In this document: positions 24,729 to 34,419 of the stretch, one piece after another
Layout: the number at the start of each line of letters is the position of its first letter
How positions within the stretch are numbered: position 1 is the first letter of the stretch
From: Lunularia cruciata
Lineage: Eukaryota > Streptophyta > Marchantiopsida > Lunulariales > Lunulariaceae
DNA: 64,000 nt
Reading direction: 5' to 3'
Assembly (NCBI GenBank): GCA_948567375.1
Contig: OX419756.1
Span: forward strand, 22,856,552 to 22,920,551
Notes under the pieces: model-generated
What the model was told of the DNA's origin: nothing
What the model saw: only the letters and a program-made list of their open reading frames with translations
Databases searched by the model: none
Translations under genes and position numbers: made by a program

Positions 24729-25172
24729 TGTAACAATATGGAGTTTAGCGACAAAGTGAGTCAGGCTTACGAAGTAGCACATAAGACAAATTAGCCTAGA
24801 ATATCTTGGAAGTACCTAAGAAGCATCTTCGGAAGCTTCATGGCTAGCTTAGCTTGCACCTCAAGTAAGTAACTTCTAGAAGGAAGCTTTTAGAAGCTTC
24901 CAACTAGCTTAGCTTGCATGCCAAGTAGGTGATTTCTAGAAAGAAGATTCATGGGAACTAGTTAACTAGTTGGGAACTTCCTAGTTAACTTGGCTTGCAC
25001 TCTAAGAAAGCGGTTTGAGGAAGCTTCTTGAAAAACTTCTCAAAGGCCTTGTATGCTACCTATAAATACCAAAGCCAAAGCTCATGCTAGGCATTTGGAG
25101 TTTTCCCTCATTCAAGTGTCCCAATGTGAGTTTCCATTCTCCTATTTCTCTCCTTGGATTTGGTCTTTTACA
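24729..25172 (+). repeat. E3 5' LTR
   Basis: 444 bp from TGTAACAATATGGAG to GGTCTTTTACA, followed at once by the primer-binding site. TATAAATA is at 25,061-25,068. Confidence 0.92.
25061..25068 (+). promoter_or_regulatory. LTR TATA box
   Basis: TATAAATA in the context CTACCTATAAATACC is conserved in all family A LTRs and lies downstream of the GAA/TTC blocks. This position fits the LTR promoter. Confidence 0.6.
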
Positions 25173-25173
25173 T

Positions 25174-25185
25174 TGGTATCAGAGC
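25174..25185 (+). other. E3 primer-binding site (initiator Met-tRNA)
   Basis: TGGTATCAGAGC follows the 5' LTR after one base, identical to the primer site of O. Confidence 0.93.
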
Positions 25186-26357
25186 ATGAATGGGATGGAT
25201 GGAATTTACGGACCACCAAATCCACTTCCACCAAACCATTGGGATTTTTACGTCCAAATACTACCCAAGCATTGTTTCACACAATTCATCACCTTGCACT
25301 TTGGACAAGATCTTTTGCATAGGATCACCATATCTGAGGAACCCTTGGTGCTTCCGGTTGTAACTTATGGAGAATGGTGGACGTGCTATTTCTATGTGTT
25401 AGTAAATTTGATAGATTGGGAGTGGTGTGATAGAGTAGCAACCATGGCGGCAATACCCAATGTTATCCTTGCTATGCAACAATAAATCAAGCACCTTACT
25501 TGATTATTGGATGAACAAGATCTTCGATGACAAGAGCAGGTGGAGAGAGTACCAATTTGAGAAGGAGAAGATCAGATCAAATTCCCTAAACCCAAGGTAT
25601 TTGAAGGCAAGAATCTTCCGAGTGCAGTGAAGAATTTTGTGTTTGATTGTGAATGTTATTTTGAAGCTACCAATCTACAAGACAAGTGAAAATAGATTAT
25701 CTTGGCTTCTAGCCAATTGGATGGGGTAGCAAAGCTATGGTAGAGATTTTGAGTGGAGCGATTTGAACGACAAATAGTTGCACCAATCTTGACATGGGCA
25801 GAATTCAAGAGTGCAATAATTAGTTGGTTCCAAGCTATAAATGCCACACGAGCTGCACAAGATAAGTTGGTAGAGTTGAAACAGATTGGCTCTATAAGAA
25901 GTTACATCACGTATTCCAAAACACCATCATGCAAATTCCAGATATGTTGGAAGGTGAAGCTTTGGATCGATTCATGAGGGGCTTGAATGCAAGAACCAAA
26001 TTAGAGGTAACCATGCGAGAGCCACAACACTTGGAGGAAGCCATGCGGTTGGTTGAACGTTTTGATTCCTTGGTGGCAACAACTTGGCCTCAACCTCGAC
26101 CTCCACAGAGCCTACTAATATACTACACACAAGTGGAGGAGCCAGCACCAATGGAGATTGATGCCATTCAACAAAGACCTCTTGGCACGGCAGATAGAGA
26201 GAAATTGCAACAAAATGGTGGTTGTTTTTATTGTTGCCAATTGGAGCACGCAAAGCTGAATGTCCACTCAAGAATGGATGACCTTGATAAGTTGCTCATG
26301 TGGAGATTGTGGAGCGGAATGATCAAGGAAACAAGGAATCCCAATAGGAGATTTTGA
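25186..26357 (+). pseudogene. E3 gag
   Basis: A leader is followed by gag. At 25,929-26,357 it stays open for 142 codons, including QIPDMLEGEALDRFMRGLNA and EVTMREPQHLEEAMRLVERF, a standard plant gypsy capsid pattern. It ends with a zinc knuckle CFYCCQLEH whose last Cys is replaced (the element O copy keeps it). Stops occur earlier, near 25,690 and 25,740. Confidence 0.8.
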
Positions 26358-26745
26358 GCCGCCTACTAGGAGCTTGATTAGTTCCAATGGGATTGAAGGC
26401 TCACCCTATGCAAGTTTACTTCACTTGCAATGTGCAATATCTAATCGGGGTTGTAGGATTTTGGTTGATTCTAGAAGTTTAGAGAATTACATGTCTATGT
26501 AAGTAGCAAAGGAATTGGGTATTCCTATCAAGCCATTGATTGGAAGTAGATTGATGATGGTGGATGGTAGAAAGGGTTTTGCATTCTATACCTCACATCT
26601 TGTTACTTTTAAGATTGAGAAGGAGTATTTGAAGTGTATGAGGTTTGTAGTGGCACCTCTACATTATGATGTCATTCTAGGACTACCTTGGCTTGAATGT
26701 CAGAAGGTTCAATTTTATTGGACCCAATGCCAAATTCAAGTATAG
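26358..26745 (+). pseudogene. E3 aspartic protease
   Basis: The reading includes NRGCRILVDSRSLENYMS, with DSR where the retropepsin active site has DSG, and LHYDVILGLPWLECQKV. A stop interrupts after YMSM. The open stretch 26,515-26,745 ends just before the RT deletion junction. Confidence 0.8.
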
Positions 26746-27312
26746 GGATGCTTTAGAAGTACAAGCATTCAATGGATTGGCCAGTTTTTACTGACGGTTC
26801 ATCCATTATTATGCTCATGTGACTGCACCATTGACTGACCTCTTGGGAAAGAACTTGAGCTTCCAGTGGACCACCAAGCATGAAGAAGCATTTGAAAAGT
26901 TCAAGCATATGGTGTCTTCAAGACCCATTCTTCAACCATATGATCCTCAACTACCCTGTGTGGTTGATTTTGATGCTTCTAACTTTGCAATTGGAGCCGT
27001 GCTACAACAAGTATTCCCATATGGACTCCATCCCATTGCTTTTATGTCTCGCCAACTCAATATGGCTGAACAGAATTACTTGCTCAAGATCAAGAACAAC
27101 TTGCAATGGTATATAGCACCAAGGTATGGAGGCATTACCTCTTGGGGAAACAAGTGATCATGCAAATTGATCACAAACCATTGTTGCAGACCTTACACTT
27201 GGAACACATGAAGAGTCAACATCATCAATGGGAGGAACAACTCCAGCTGTATGACATCAAAATTGAGTACAAACCAAGTCGGTTCCATGTCATCCTTGAT
27301 GCTTTATCATGA
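26746..27312 (+). pseudogene. E3 RNase H domain, directly after protease
   Basis: After the deletion junction the sequence resumes at the RT/RNase H connection: KNLSFQWTTKHEEAFEKFKH, then RPILQPYDPQLPCVVDFDAS (first catalytic Asp in VDFDAS), then LPLLLCL/AFMSRQLNMAEQNY in competing frames, and QIDHKPLLQTLHLEHMKSQ. Frameshifts at about 27,110 separate the pieces. The RT fingers and palm are absent. Confidence 0.85.
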
Positions 27313-27559
27313 CGACCTGATTTGAAGTCTCTTCCTCTCATCACAACGGCAATTTCAAGAGTGTCAGTTGACTCCAAGGTCCAAAACAAGTTTCAGTCAG
27401 CTCTACACCAAGATCCCTTCTTCCAAATGGTACATGGTCACCTTACGGCATGCGATTAGGAGTACAACACCTTCTTTATCAAGGAAGGCCTTTTATTCCA
27501 TGAGGACCGGATCTATGTTCTAGCTAAAGGTGATCTTTGACTTGTGTGCCTTCAAGAAG

Positions 27560-28600
27560 CCCATGATTTACCCATTGCTGGTCACATGGGTGTAGACAAG
27601 ACCTTGGGTACCCTCTAACGTCAATGGTGGTGGCCCATCATGACACGAGATGTTCAAGAATTTGTCCAATTGTGTGAGAGCTACCAACGTAACAAGGCCA
27701 GCAACCAGAAGCCAAGTGGACTCCTTCGACCACTCGCCATTCCATCCGCTCGCTGGGAGCATGTGAGCTTGGATGTTATCACATCCTTGCCAAAGACAAA
27801 ACAAGGACACACTGCAATTGTGGTGTTTGTGGATAAGCTCAGTAAGCAAATCCACTTGGCACCAACCTGTGATACCGTAGATGCTCCAACCTTAGCACAA
27901 ATCTACTTCAACAATATCTTCAAGCATCATGGGATGCCATGTGTACTCATCTCCAACCATGATCCTTGATTTACCGAGAAGTTTTGGCAAGCACTCTTCC
28001 AGATACTCGACACCAAGCTTGCTTTGTCCATGGCCTATCATCCTCAACCTGATGGACAAACCAAACGTGCAAATTGTACATTGGAAGATATGTTGTGTGC
28101 CTTTGTCAATGTCCACCATACCAATTGGGATGAATGTCTTGCAGCTACAGAATTTGCCTACAACAATTCTAAACACACAAGCACTGGATTTTCTCCTTTC
28201 TCAATTTTGGCCAAGATCCGCTTGTTCTAGATTCTCTTCTTGCTCCCCTTCCATCTCAAGTTCCTCATACTTCCACATTCTTGACCACTATATCCCAATC
28301 TCTCCAACAAGCCAAGTCTCACCTCCTTGTTGCTCAAAATCACCAAAAACAATATGCGGACCACCATTGTCGTGACCTTACCTTTGATGTTGGTGATAAA
28401 GTCATGCTATCCTCTAGTAACCTCCCTCTCCCACTTGATACCCAAGTTCATAAAATTGCCCCTAATCGGATAGTACTCTTTGATATCACCCAAATTGTCT
28501 CTCTTGTTGCTTATCGACTTGACTTGCCTTGCCTTGTCACATGCATATCCATCCTGTCTTTCATGTTCCCAAGTTGAAACCCTTTGTTCCAAACCCCTCT
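27560..28600 (+). pseudogene. E3 integrase
   Basis: The zinc-binding region (AGHMGVDKTLGTL, then CESYQRN) leads into the core. The core shows SLDVITSLPK (first Asp), LISNHDP (second Asp, followed by a stop) and HPQPDGQTKRANCTLED. The third catalytic residue, normally Glu in QTE, is Lys (28,063-28,065). A GDKVMLSS...KIAPNRI C-terminal module follows in another frame. Confidence 0.85.
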
Positions 28601-28660
28601 TCCTTTTCCTCTTGAGTCCAACCTCCTCCTCCTCTTCCTATCCCTATCAATGATCATGGA

Positions 28661-28795
28661 GAGTATGAAGTTGATTGTATCCTTACGTGTCGCCATATTC
28701 AGCGAAGCCGTTACCAACATACAAAGTACAAGGTCCTTTGGAAAGGGTATCCCCTTCATGATGCCACATGAGAACCTCTTTCTCACCTCCAGAAT
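28661..28795 (+). pseudogene. E3 chromodomain
   Basis: Reads EYEVDCILTCRHIQ, then KYKVLWKGYPLHDAT, a stop where Trp is expected, then EPLSHLQNA. This is the chromoviral chromodomain with one nonsense change (TGG to TGA). Confidence 0.85.
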
Positions 28796-28867
28796 GCACA
28801 GATGGCCATCCAAGAATTAGAAGCTTCACTGGCAACGAAGACGTCACCAACTAGCGGCGGGGGACTA

Positions 28868-29293
28868 TGTAACAATATGGAGTTTAGCAACAAAGTTAGT
28901 TGGGCTTACAAAGTAGCACATAAGACAAATTAGCCTAGAATATCCTAAAAGTACCTAGGAAGCTTCTTGGGAAGCTTCTCGGCTAGCTTAGCTTGCACCT
29001 CAAGTAAGTAGCTTTTAGAAAGAAGCTTCTAGAAGCTTCCAACTAGCTTAGCTTGCACGCCAAATAGGGAGCTTCTAGAAGAAAGATTCTTGAGAAGCTT
29101 CCTAGTTAACTTGGCTTGCACTCTAAGAAAGCGGCTTGAAGAAGCTTCTTGAGAAACTTCTCAAAGGCCTTGTATGCTACCTATAAATACCAAAGCCAAA
29201 GCTCATGCTAGGCATTTGGAATTTTCACTCATTCAAGTGTCCCAATGTGAGTTTCCATTCTCCTATTTCTCTCCTCGGATTTGGTCTTTTACA
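28868..29293 (+). repeat. E3 3' LTR
   Basis: 426 bp preceded by the polypurine tract GCGGCGGGGGAC. It holds a perfect four-unit heat-shock-like array (29,022-29,039) and TATAAATA at 29,182-29,189. Confidence 0.92.
29022..29039 (+). promoter_or_regulatory. Heat-shock-element-like tetramer in E3 3' LTR
   Basis: GAAGCTTCTAGAAGCTTC is an uninterrupted GAAnnTTCnnGAAnnTTC array, a canonical strong heat-shock-factor site. It lies about 145 bp upstream of the TATAAATA box. Confidence 0.65.
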
Positions 29294-29717
29294 AAGGTGA
29301 AGTTTTGGATCAATTTGTGCAGGGATTGAAGGCACAAACCAAATTGGAGGTGACCATGCAAGAACCACAAAACATAGAAGAAGCCATGCAATTGGTTGAG
29401 CACTTTGATTCCTTGGTTGCAACAACTTGGTCTTGACCTTGACCTACACAAAGCCTACTAGTACACTACGCACGGGTGGAGGAACTGGTACTAATAGAGA
29501 TTGATGCTATCCAACAGAGACCACTTGGTACATTGAATAGAGAAAGATTGCAACAAAATGGAGGTTGTTTTTATTGTTGCCAAGTTAGACATTGCATTGC
29601 TGAATGTCTTCTCAAGAATGAGCGACCTTGACAAGTTGCCCAAATGGAGTTTGTGGAATAGAATAATTAAGGAAATGAGGAATCCCAATAGGAGATTTTG
29701 AGCCGCCTACTAGGAGC
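29294..29717 (+). pseudogene. O gag, second part
   Basis: Resumes after E3 with GEVLDQFVQGLKAQTKLEVT, then EAMQLVEHFDSLVATTW. It contains an intact CCHC zinc knuckle CFYCCQVRHCIAEC (29,566-29,607). Stops occur after TTWS and near the 3' end. Confidence 0.85.
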
Positions 29718-30362
29718 TTGATTACTTCCAATGGGATTGAAGGCTTGCCCTATACAAGTTTACTTCACTTGCAATGTGCAATATCTAATCGGGGTTGTAG
29801 GATTTTGGTTGATTCTAGAAGTTTAGAGAATTACATGTCTATGCAAGTAGCAAAGGAATTGGTTATTCCTATCAATCCATTGATTGGAAGTAGATTGATG
29901 ATGGCGGATGGTAGAAAGGGTTTTACATTCTGTACCTCACATCCTATTACTTTTAAGATTGAGAATGAGTATTTGAAGTGTATGAGGTTTGTAGTGGTAC
30001 CTCTACACTATGATGTCATTCTAGGACTACCTTGGCTTGAATGTCAGAAGGTTCAATTTAATTGGACCCGACGACAAATTCAAGTACAACACCAAGGTAG
30101 GAATTTCCAATTAGGTTGTTTAGCAGTTCTAAGTAAGACACCTAAGAATAGTCAGTCCCAGGGTGAGAAGTTGGTTGAGAAGGTAGCCATTGAGCATGCT
30201 TTGAAGAGAGAGGAGCCCCAAGATGGGAAGTTTGCCAAGATGGCAAGCATGGAGCAAGCTTTGAAGAGAGGTGAGTCCCTAGATAGGAAGTTTATTAGCA
30301 AAGCAGCCATAGAGCAAACTTTGGAGGAAGATAGGTCTATGTTTGCAGTGTGGATCAAGTAG
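29718..30362 (+). pseudogene. O aspartic protease and linker
   Basis: A 214-codon open stretch. Residues about 20-45 carry NRGCRILVDSRSLENYMSMQ, with the active-site Gly of DSG replaced by Arg. LHYDVILGLPWLECQKV follows around residue 96. After that comes a linker of three to four imperfect repeats ending in a DGKFAKMASMEQALKR-like unit. Retropepsins of this type cut the Gag-Pol polyprotein. The DSR site makes activity unlikely. Confidence 0.85.
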
Positions 30363-30399
30363 ATTGCACAAGGATAATCTAAGGAGAGCCTTGAGCCTC

Positions 30400-31300
30400 A
30401 TCAAGCAAGGGTTGATCAGATAGTTCAGGAGTTTGTGGACGTGTTTTTGGATGATCTACCAAAGGGATTACACTTTGATCGTGGTATGCCCTTCAAGATT
30501 GAGTTATTTCCAAAGAATACTCCAATGAGTAGACCAATCTATAGGCTCTCACCAAAGGAGTTAAAGGAGTTGCAAAAAACACTTACGGAGTTGTTGGAGA
30601 AGGACTTCATACAACATAGTACCTCTCCTTGGGGAGCACCAATACTATTTGCTCCAAAGAATGATGGAGGACTTCATTTCTGTATTGATTATTGTGGGCT
30701 CAATAAACAAAGAGTGAAGAATGCATATCCTTTGCCTCGGATTGATGACTTGCTTGATCAATTGAGTAGAGCACAATACTTTTCCAAAATGGATTTTCAT
30801 AGTGGCTATTAGAAAATCCTCATTGATAGAGAAGATGTGCAAGACTTCCTTTTGCATAAGGTATAGGTATTTTGAGTGGAGAGTTCAACCTTTTGGGCTC
30901 ACTAATACTCCAGCGGTCTTCATGGATCAGATGCATCAAGTGTTGGATGGACTACTGGATTAGTACGTGGTGGTTTTATTGGATGATATCTTAATCTATA
31001 GCAAGACAAAGGCAAAACACATGAATCATGTGCAAGAAGTTCTAAGATGACTACAACAATGGAAATTTTATTGCAAGAAGTCAAAGTATGCTTTTTGGCA
31101 AAAGGAAGTTACCTTCTTGGATCAGAAAATATCATCAGAGTGGATCAAGATGGAAGAGGAGAAAATCAAAGCCATTACTGATTGGCCTACTCCAAAGGAC
31201 GCTATAGAAGTATGGGCATTTAATGGATTGGCCAACTTTTACCAACGGTTATTATACCAATGTTCATTCATTATTATGCTCATGTGGCTGCACCATAGGC
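30400..31300 (+). pseudogene. O reverse transcriptase
   Basis: RT starts with LPPxRxxDHxI-like [15 protein letters not shown], followed by [46 protein letters not shown] and [12 protein letters not shown]. The open frame ends at 30,812. Beyond it the active-site region reads VVLLDDILIYSK near 30,970 with both catalytic Asp kept, among stops and frameshifts. It is the only family A copy in the plus-strand stack with the RT palm present. Confidence 0.85.
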
Positions 31301-31307
31301 TGACCTT

Positions 31308-31753
31308 TTGGGGAAGAACTTGAGCTTCCAATGGACCACCAAGCACGGAGAAGCATTCCAAAAGTTGAAACATATGGTGTCTTCAAGACCCATCCTTCAA
31401 CCATATATGATCCTCAACTACCCTATGTGGTTGATTTTGATGCTTCTAACTTTGCAATTGGAGCCGTGTTGCAACAAGAATTCCCAAATGGACTACATTC
31501 CATTGCTTTTGTGTCTCACCAACTAAATATGGCTGAAAGAAATTACTCTACTCGAGACCAAGAACAACTTGCAATGGTATATGCCACCAAAGTATGGAGG
31601 CATTATCTCTTGGAGAAAGAAGTGATCATGCAAACTGATCACAAACCATTTTTGCAGACCTTACACTTGGAACACATGAAGAGTCAACATCATTGATGGG
31701 AGGAACAACTCCAATTGTTTGACATCAAGCTTGAGTACAAACCAGGTTGGTTC
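31308..31753 (+). pseudogene. O RNase H domain
   Basis: Contains NLSFQWTTKHGEAFQKLKH, VVDFDASNFAIGAVLQQE, FVSHQLNMAERNYSTRDQEQ and QTDHKPFLQTLHLEHMKSQ. Catalytic Asp and Glu positions are present, but two frames are needed. The domain is cut near its C-terminus by the solo LTR at 31,754. Confidence 0.85.
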
Positions 31754-32445
31754 TGTGAGTTGGCTTGTCTCTCACTCCGAATGAACCTCTGATGGCTATT
31801 ATGGTAGCACTCAATGGACTAAGAAGGCAAAGAACCCCAACTCCATCATACTCCTCCAAGGCTAACACTCCAATACTCAAGACATTGCTCACTAGAGAAC
31901 TCAATGAGAGAGAGATAGTTGCGAATGAAAGGATGGTGAGTACTTCCTCACCCCTTGTTTATATACTTGTGAAATAGTTACACACCAAAGTTACTAATTA
32001 CTGGAGTAACTCAAGTTACTAGGCTAAAAGTCAAGTAAAGTAAAAAATTATAAAGGAATATTCATCCACATGGGCATATCCCACTAAGCATGTGATCTTA
32101 TCATGATCCAACCACTAAGTCAAGGATTCCTTCACATGGACTATCCTTGGACTATAGAAGAATCCAAAACAAAGAGGCTCGCGGGCCCAAGAGTCCTTAA
32201 CTCTTTCCTCAAAGCCAAACACCTAGGAATAATACCAAGTCAACACACTAGAATCCAAAATAGTGGTGCTCATCTTTTCCACTTCCTCTAAAGTAAGGTC
32301 CTCTCTATCTTAGCTATGACTAAATTTAGCTAATCATGTTTAATGTAGAACCATCCTTTATCTCTATATAAATAATATCTCTCAAGTACTTGTAATACCT
32401 AGCTAAAAATCACAATACCACACACATACACAAATGGGTGTTATA
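31754..32445. mobile_element. Solo LTR, family R3, copy 2, nested in O
   Basis: A 692-bp unit, TGTGAG...GTTATA, is flanked by GTTC (31,750-31,753 and 32,446-32,449). The empty site is preserved in E3 at about 27,280-27,290. It is collinear with 23,477-24,155 apart from small indels. Both R3 insertions gave 4-bp duplications. Confidence 0.87.
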
Positions 32446-32449
32446 GTTC

Positions 32450-33660
32450 CATATCATCCTTGATGCTCTATCATAGGAACCTAATTTGAAGTCTCTTCCT
32501 CTCATCATGACAACAATTACCACGATGTGAATTGACTCCAAGGCCCAAAATGAGTTTACGTCAGCTCTACAACAAGATCCCTTCTTCCAAATGGTACATG
32601 GTCATCTTACAACATGCAACAAGGAGTACAACACCTTCTCCTTCAAGGAAGGCCTTCTATTCCACGAGGACCGGATCTATGTTCCAACCAAAGGTGATCT
32701 CTGATTTGTACGCCTTCAAGAAGCCCATGATTTACCAATAGCTAGGCACATAGGTGTAGACAAGACCTTGGGTACCCTCCAACGCCAATGGTGGTGGCCC
32801 AACATGACACGAGATGTTTGAGAGTTTGTCTAATTGTGTGAGAACTACCAACGTAACAAGGCCAACAAACAAAAGCCAAGTGGACTCCTTCAACCACTCC
32901 ACATTCCATCTACTTGATGTGAACAAGTGAGCTTAGATCTCATCACATCCTTGCCCCAGACAAAGCAAGGACACACAACAATTGTGGTGTTTGTGGATAA
33001 GCTCAATAAGCAAATCCACTTGGCACCAACCTTTGATATCGTGGATACTCCAACCTTAGTGCAAATCTACTTTGATAATATCTTCAAGCATCATGGGATG
33101 CCACGTGTACTCATCTCCAACCGTGATCCTTGGTTCATTGGGAAGTATTGGCAAGCACTCTTCCAAATATTTGGCACCAAGTTTGCTTTGTCCATGACCT
33201 ATCATCCTCAAATTGATGGACAAACCAAACGTGCAAATTGTACCTTGGAGGATATGCTACGTGCCTTTGTCAACGTCCACCATACCAATTGGGATGAATA
33301 TCTTGCAGTTGCAGAATTTGCCTACAATAATTCCAAACAGGCAAGCATTGGATTTTCTCCATTCTTTCTTAATTTTGGCCAAGATCCACTTGTTCCAGAT
33401 TCTCTTCTTACTCCTCCTCCATCTCAAGTCCTTCATACTTCAACCTTCTTGACCACCATATCCCAATCTCTCCAACAAGTCAAATCTCACTTCCTTGTTG
33501 CTCAAAATTGTCAAAATAATATGCAGACCTTCATCATCGTGATCTCATCTTTGAAGTCGGTGATAAAGTCATGCTATCCTCTAGTAACCTACCCTTCCCA
33601 CTTGATACCCATGTTCACAAACTTGCACCTAATTGGATAGGACCCTTTGAGGTCACCCAA
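32450..33660 (+). pseudogene. O integrase
   Basis: The zinc-binding module (VDKTLGTLQRQWWWPNMTRD) is followed by a 237-codon open core at 32,927-33,640. The core has SLDLITSLPQ, VFVDKLNKQIHLAP, LISNRDPWFIGKYWQ and YHPQIDGQTKRANCTLEDM. The catalytic Glu is Lys (33,237-33,239). A frame change leads into FEVTQMISLVAY of the C-terminal module. Confidence 0.87.
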
Positions 33661-33815
33661 ATGATCTCTCTTGTTGCTTATCTACTTGCCTTAGCTTATC
33701 ATATGTGCATCCACCCTATCTTTCACATTTCCAAGTTGAACCCTTTGTTCCTAACCCATCTTCTCTTTCCTCTCAAGTCCAACCTCCTCCTCTTCCCATC
33801 CCTATCAATGGTCAT

Positions 33816-33950
33816 GAGGAGTACGAAGTTGATCGTATCCTTGCACGTCGCCACATTCAACGAGGACACCAACAACATACGGAGTACAAGGTCCTTTGGA
33901 AAGGGTATCCCCTTCATGATACCACATGGGAACCTCTTTCTCACCTCCAG
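33816..33950 (+). pseudogene. O chromodomain, reading frame intact locally
   Basis: EEYEVDRILARRHIQRGH, then TEYKVLWKGYPLHDTTWEPL, closes the pol frame. The three aromatic cage positions (Tyr, Trp, Trp) are all present. In chromoviruses this module reads methylated H3 and steers insertion to heterochromatin. Confidence 0.87.
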
Positions 33951-34025
33951 AATGCATAGATGGCCATCCAAGAGTTTGAAGCTTCAATGGTGACAAGGAC
34001 ATCACCAATTAGTGGTGGGAGAATA

Positions 34026-34414
34026 TGTAACAATATGGAGTTTAGCGACAAAGTTAGTAGGGCTAACAAAGTAGCAAATAAGACAAATTAGCATAGAATA
34101 TTCCATAAGTATCTAGGAAGCTTAGCTTGCACCTCAAGTAAATAACTTCTAGAAGGTTCCAACTAGCTTAGCTTGCATGTCAAGTAAGCAACTTCTAGAA
34201 GGAAGCTTCTTGAGAAGCTTCCCAATTAACTTGGTTTGCATTCCAAGAAAGCGGTCTCAAGGAAACTTCTTGAGAAGTTTCTCAAGAGCCTTGTATGATC
34301 CATATAAATACAAGAATCGAAGCTCATGCTAGGCATTCGGAGTTTTAGCTCATTCAAGTGTCCCAATGTGAGCTTCCATTCTCCTATTTCTCTCCTCGGT
34401 CACGGTCTTTTACA
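34026..34414 (+). repeat. O 3' LTR
   Basis: 389 bp preceded by the purine tract AGTGGTGGGAGAA. It carries the perfect trimer TTCTAGAAGGTTC at 34,147-34,159. Confidence 0.92.
34147..34159 (+). promoter_or_regulatory. Heat-shock-element-like trimer in O 3' LTR
   Basis: TTCTAGAAGGTTC exactly fits TTCnnGAAnnTTC. It is followed at 34,195-34,220 by further GAAGCTTC palindromes. Confidence 0.6.
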
Positions 34415-34419
34415 CTTGT

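Larger units (their letters stand above)
24729..29293 (+). mobile_element. E3: family A Ty3/gypsy, RT-deleted, nested in O gag
   Basis: A 4,565-bp element with LTRs at 24,729-25,172 and 28,868-29,293 is flanked by AAGGT (24,724-24,728 and 29,294-29,298), which lies inside the gag of O. It has a Met-tRNA primer site, gag, protease, RNase H, integrase and a chromodomain. Relative to O about 1.1 kb covering nearly the whole RT domain is missing, with the join near 26,744. It is therefore a deletion derivative. The deletion may predate insertion, in which case E3 moved using another copy's enzymes, or follow it. Confidence 0.93.
22851..34414 (+). mobile_element. O: family A Ty3/gypsy chromovirus carrying three nested insertions
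   Basis: The outer element starts TGTATCAATATGGAG and ends GGTCTTTTACA, flanked by CTTGT on both sides (22,846-22,850 and 34,415-34,419). Removing E3 (24,729-29,293), two solo LTRs (23,477-24,155 and 31,754-32,445) and one copy of each target-site duplication leaves about 5.6 kb. That matches the 5.5-kb E1. The rejoined order is LTR, primer site, gag, protease, RT, RNase H, integrase, chromodomain, purine tract, LTR. Stops and an altered integrase catalytic residue make it inactive. Confidence 0.93.

Noticed and set aside
22851-34414. Two tandem gypsy elements side by side
   Set aside because: Matching AAGGT duplications and a split gag show that one element lies inside the other.
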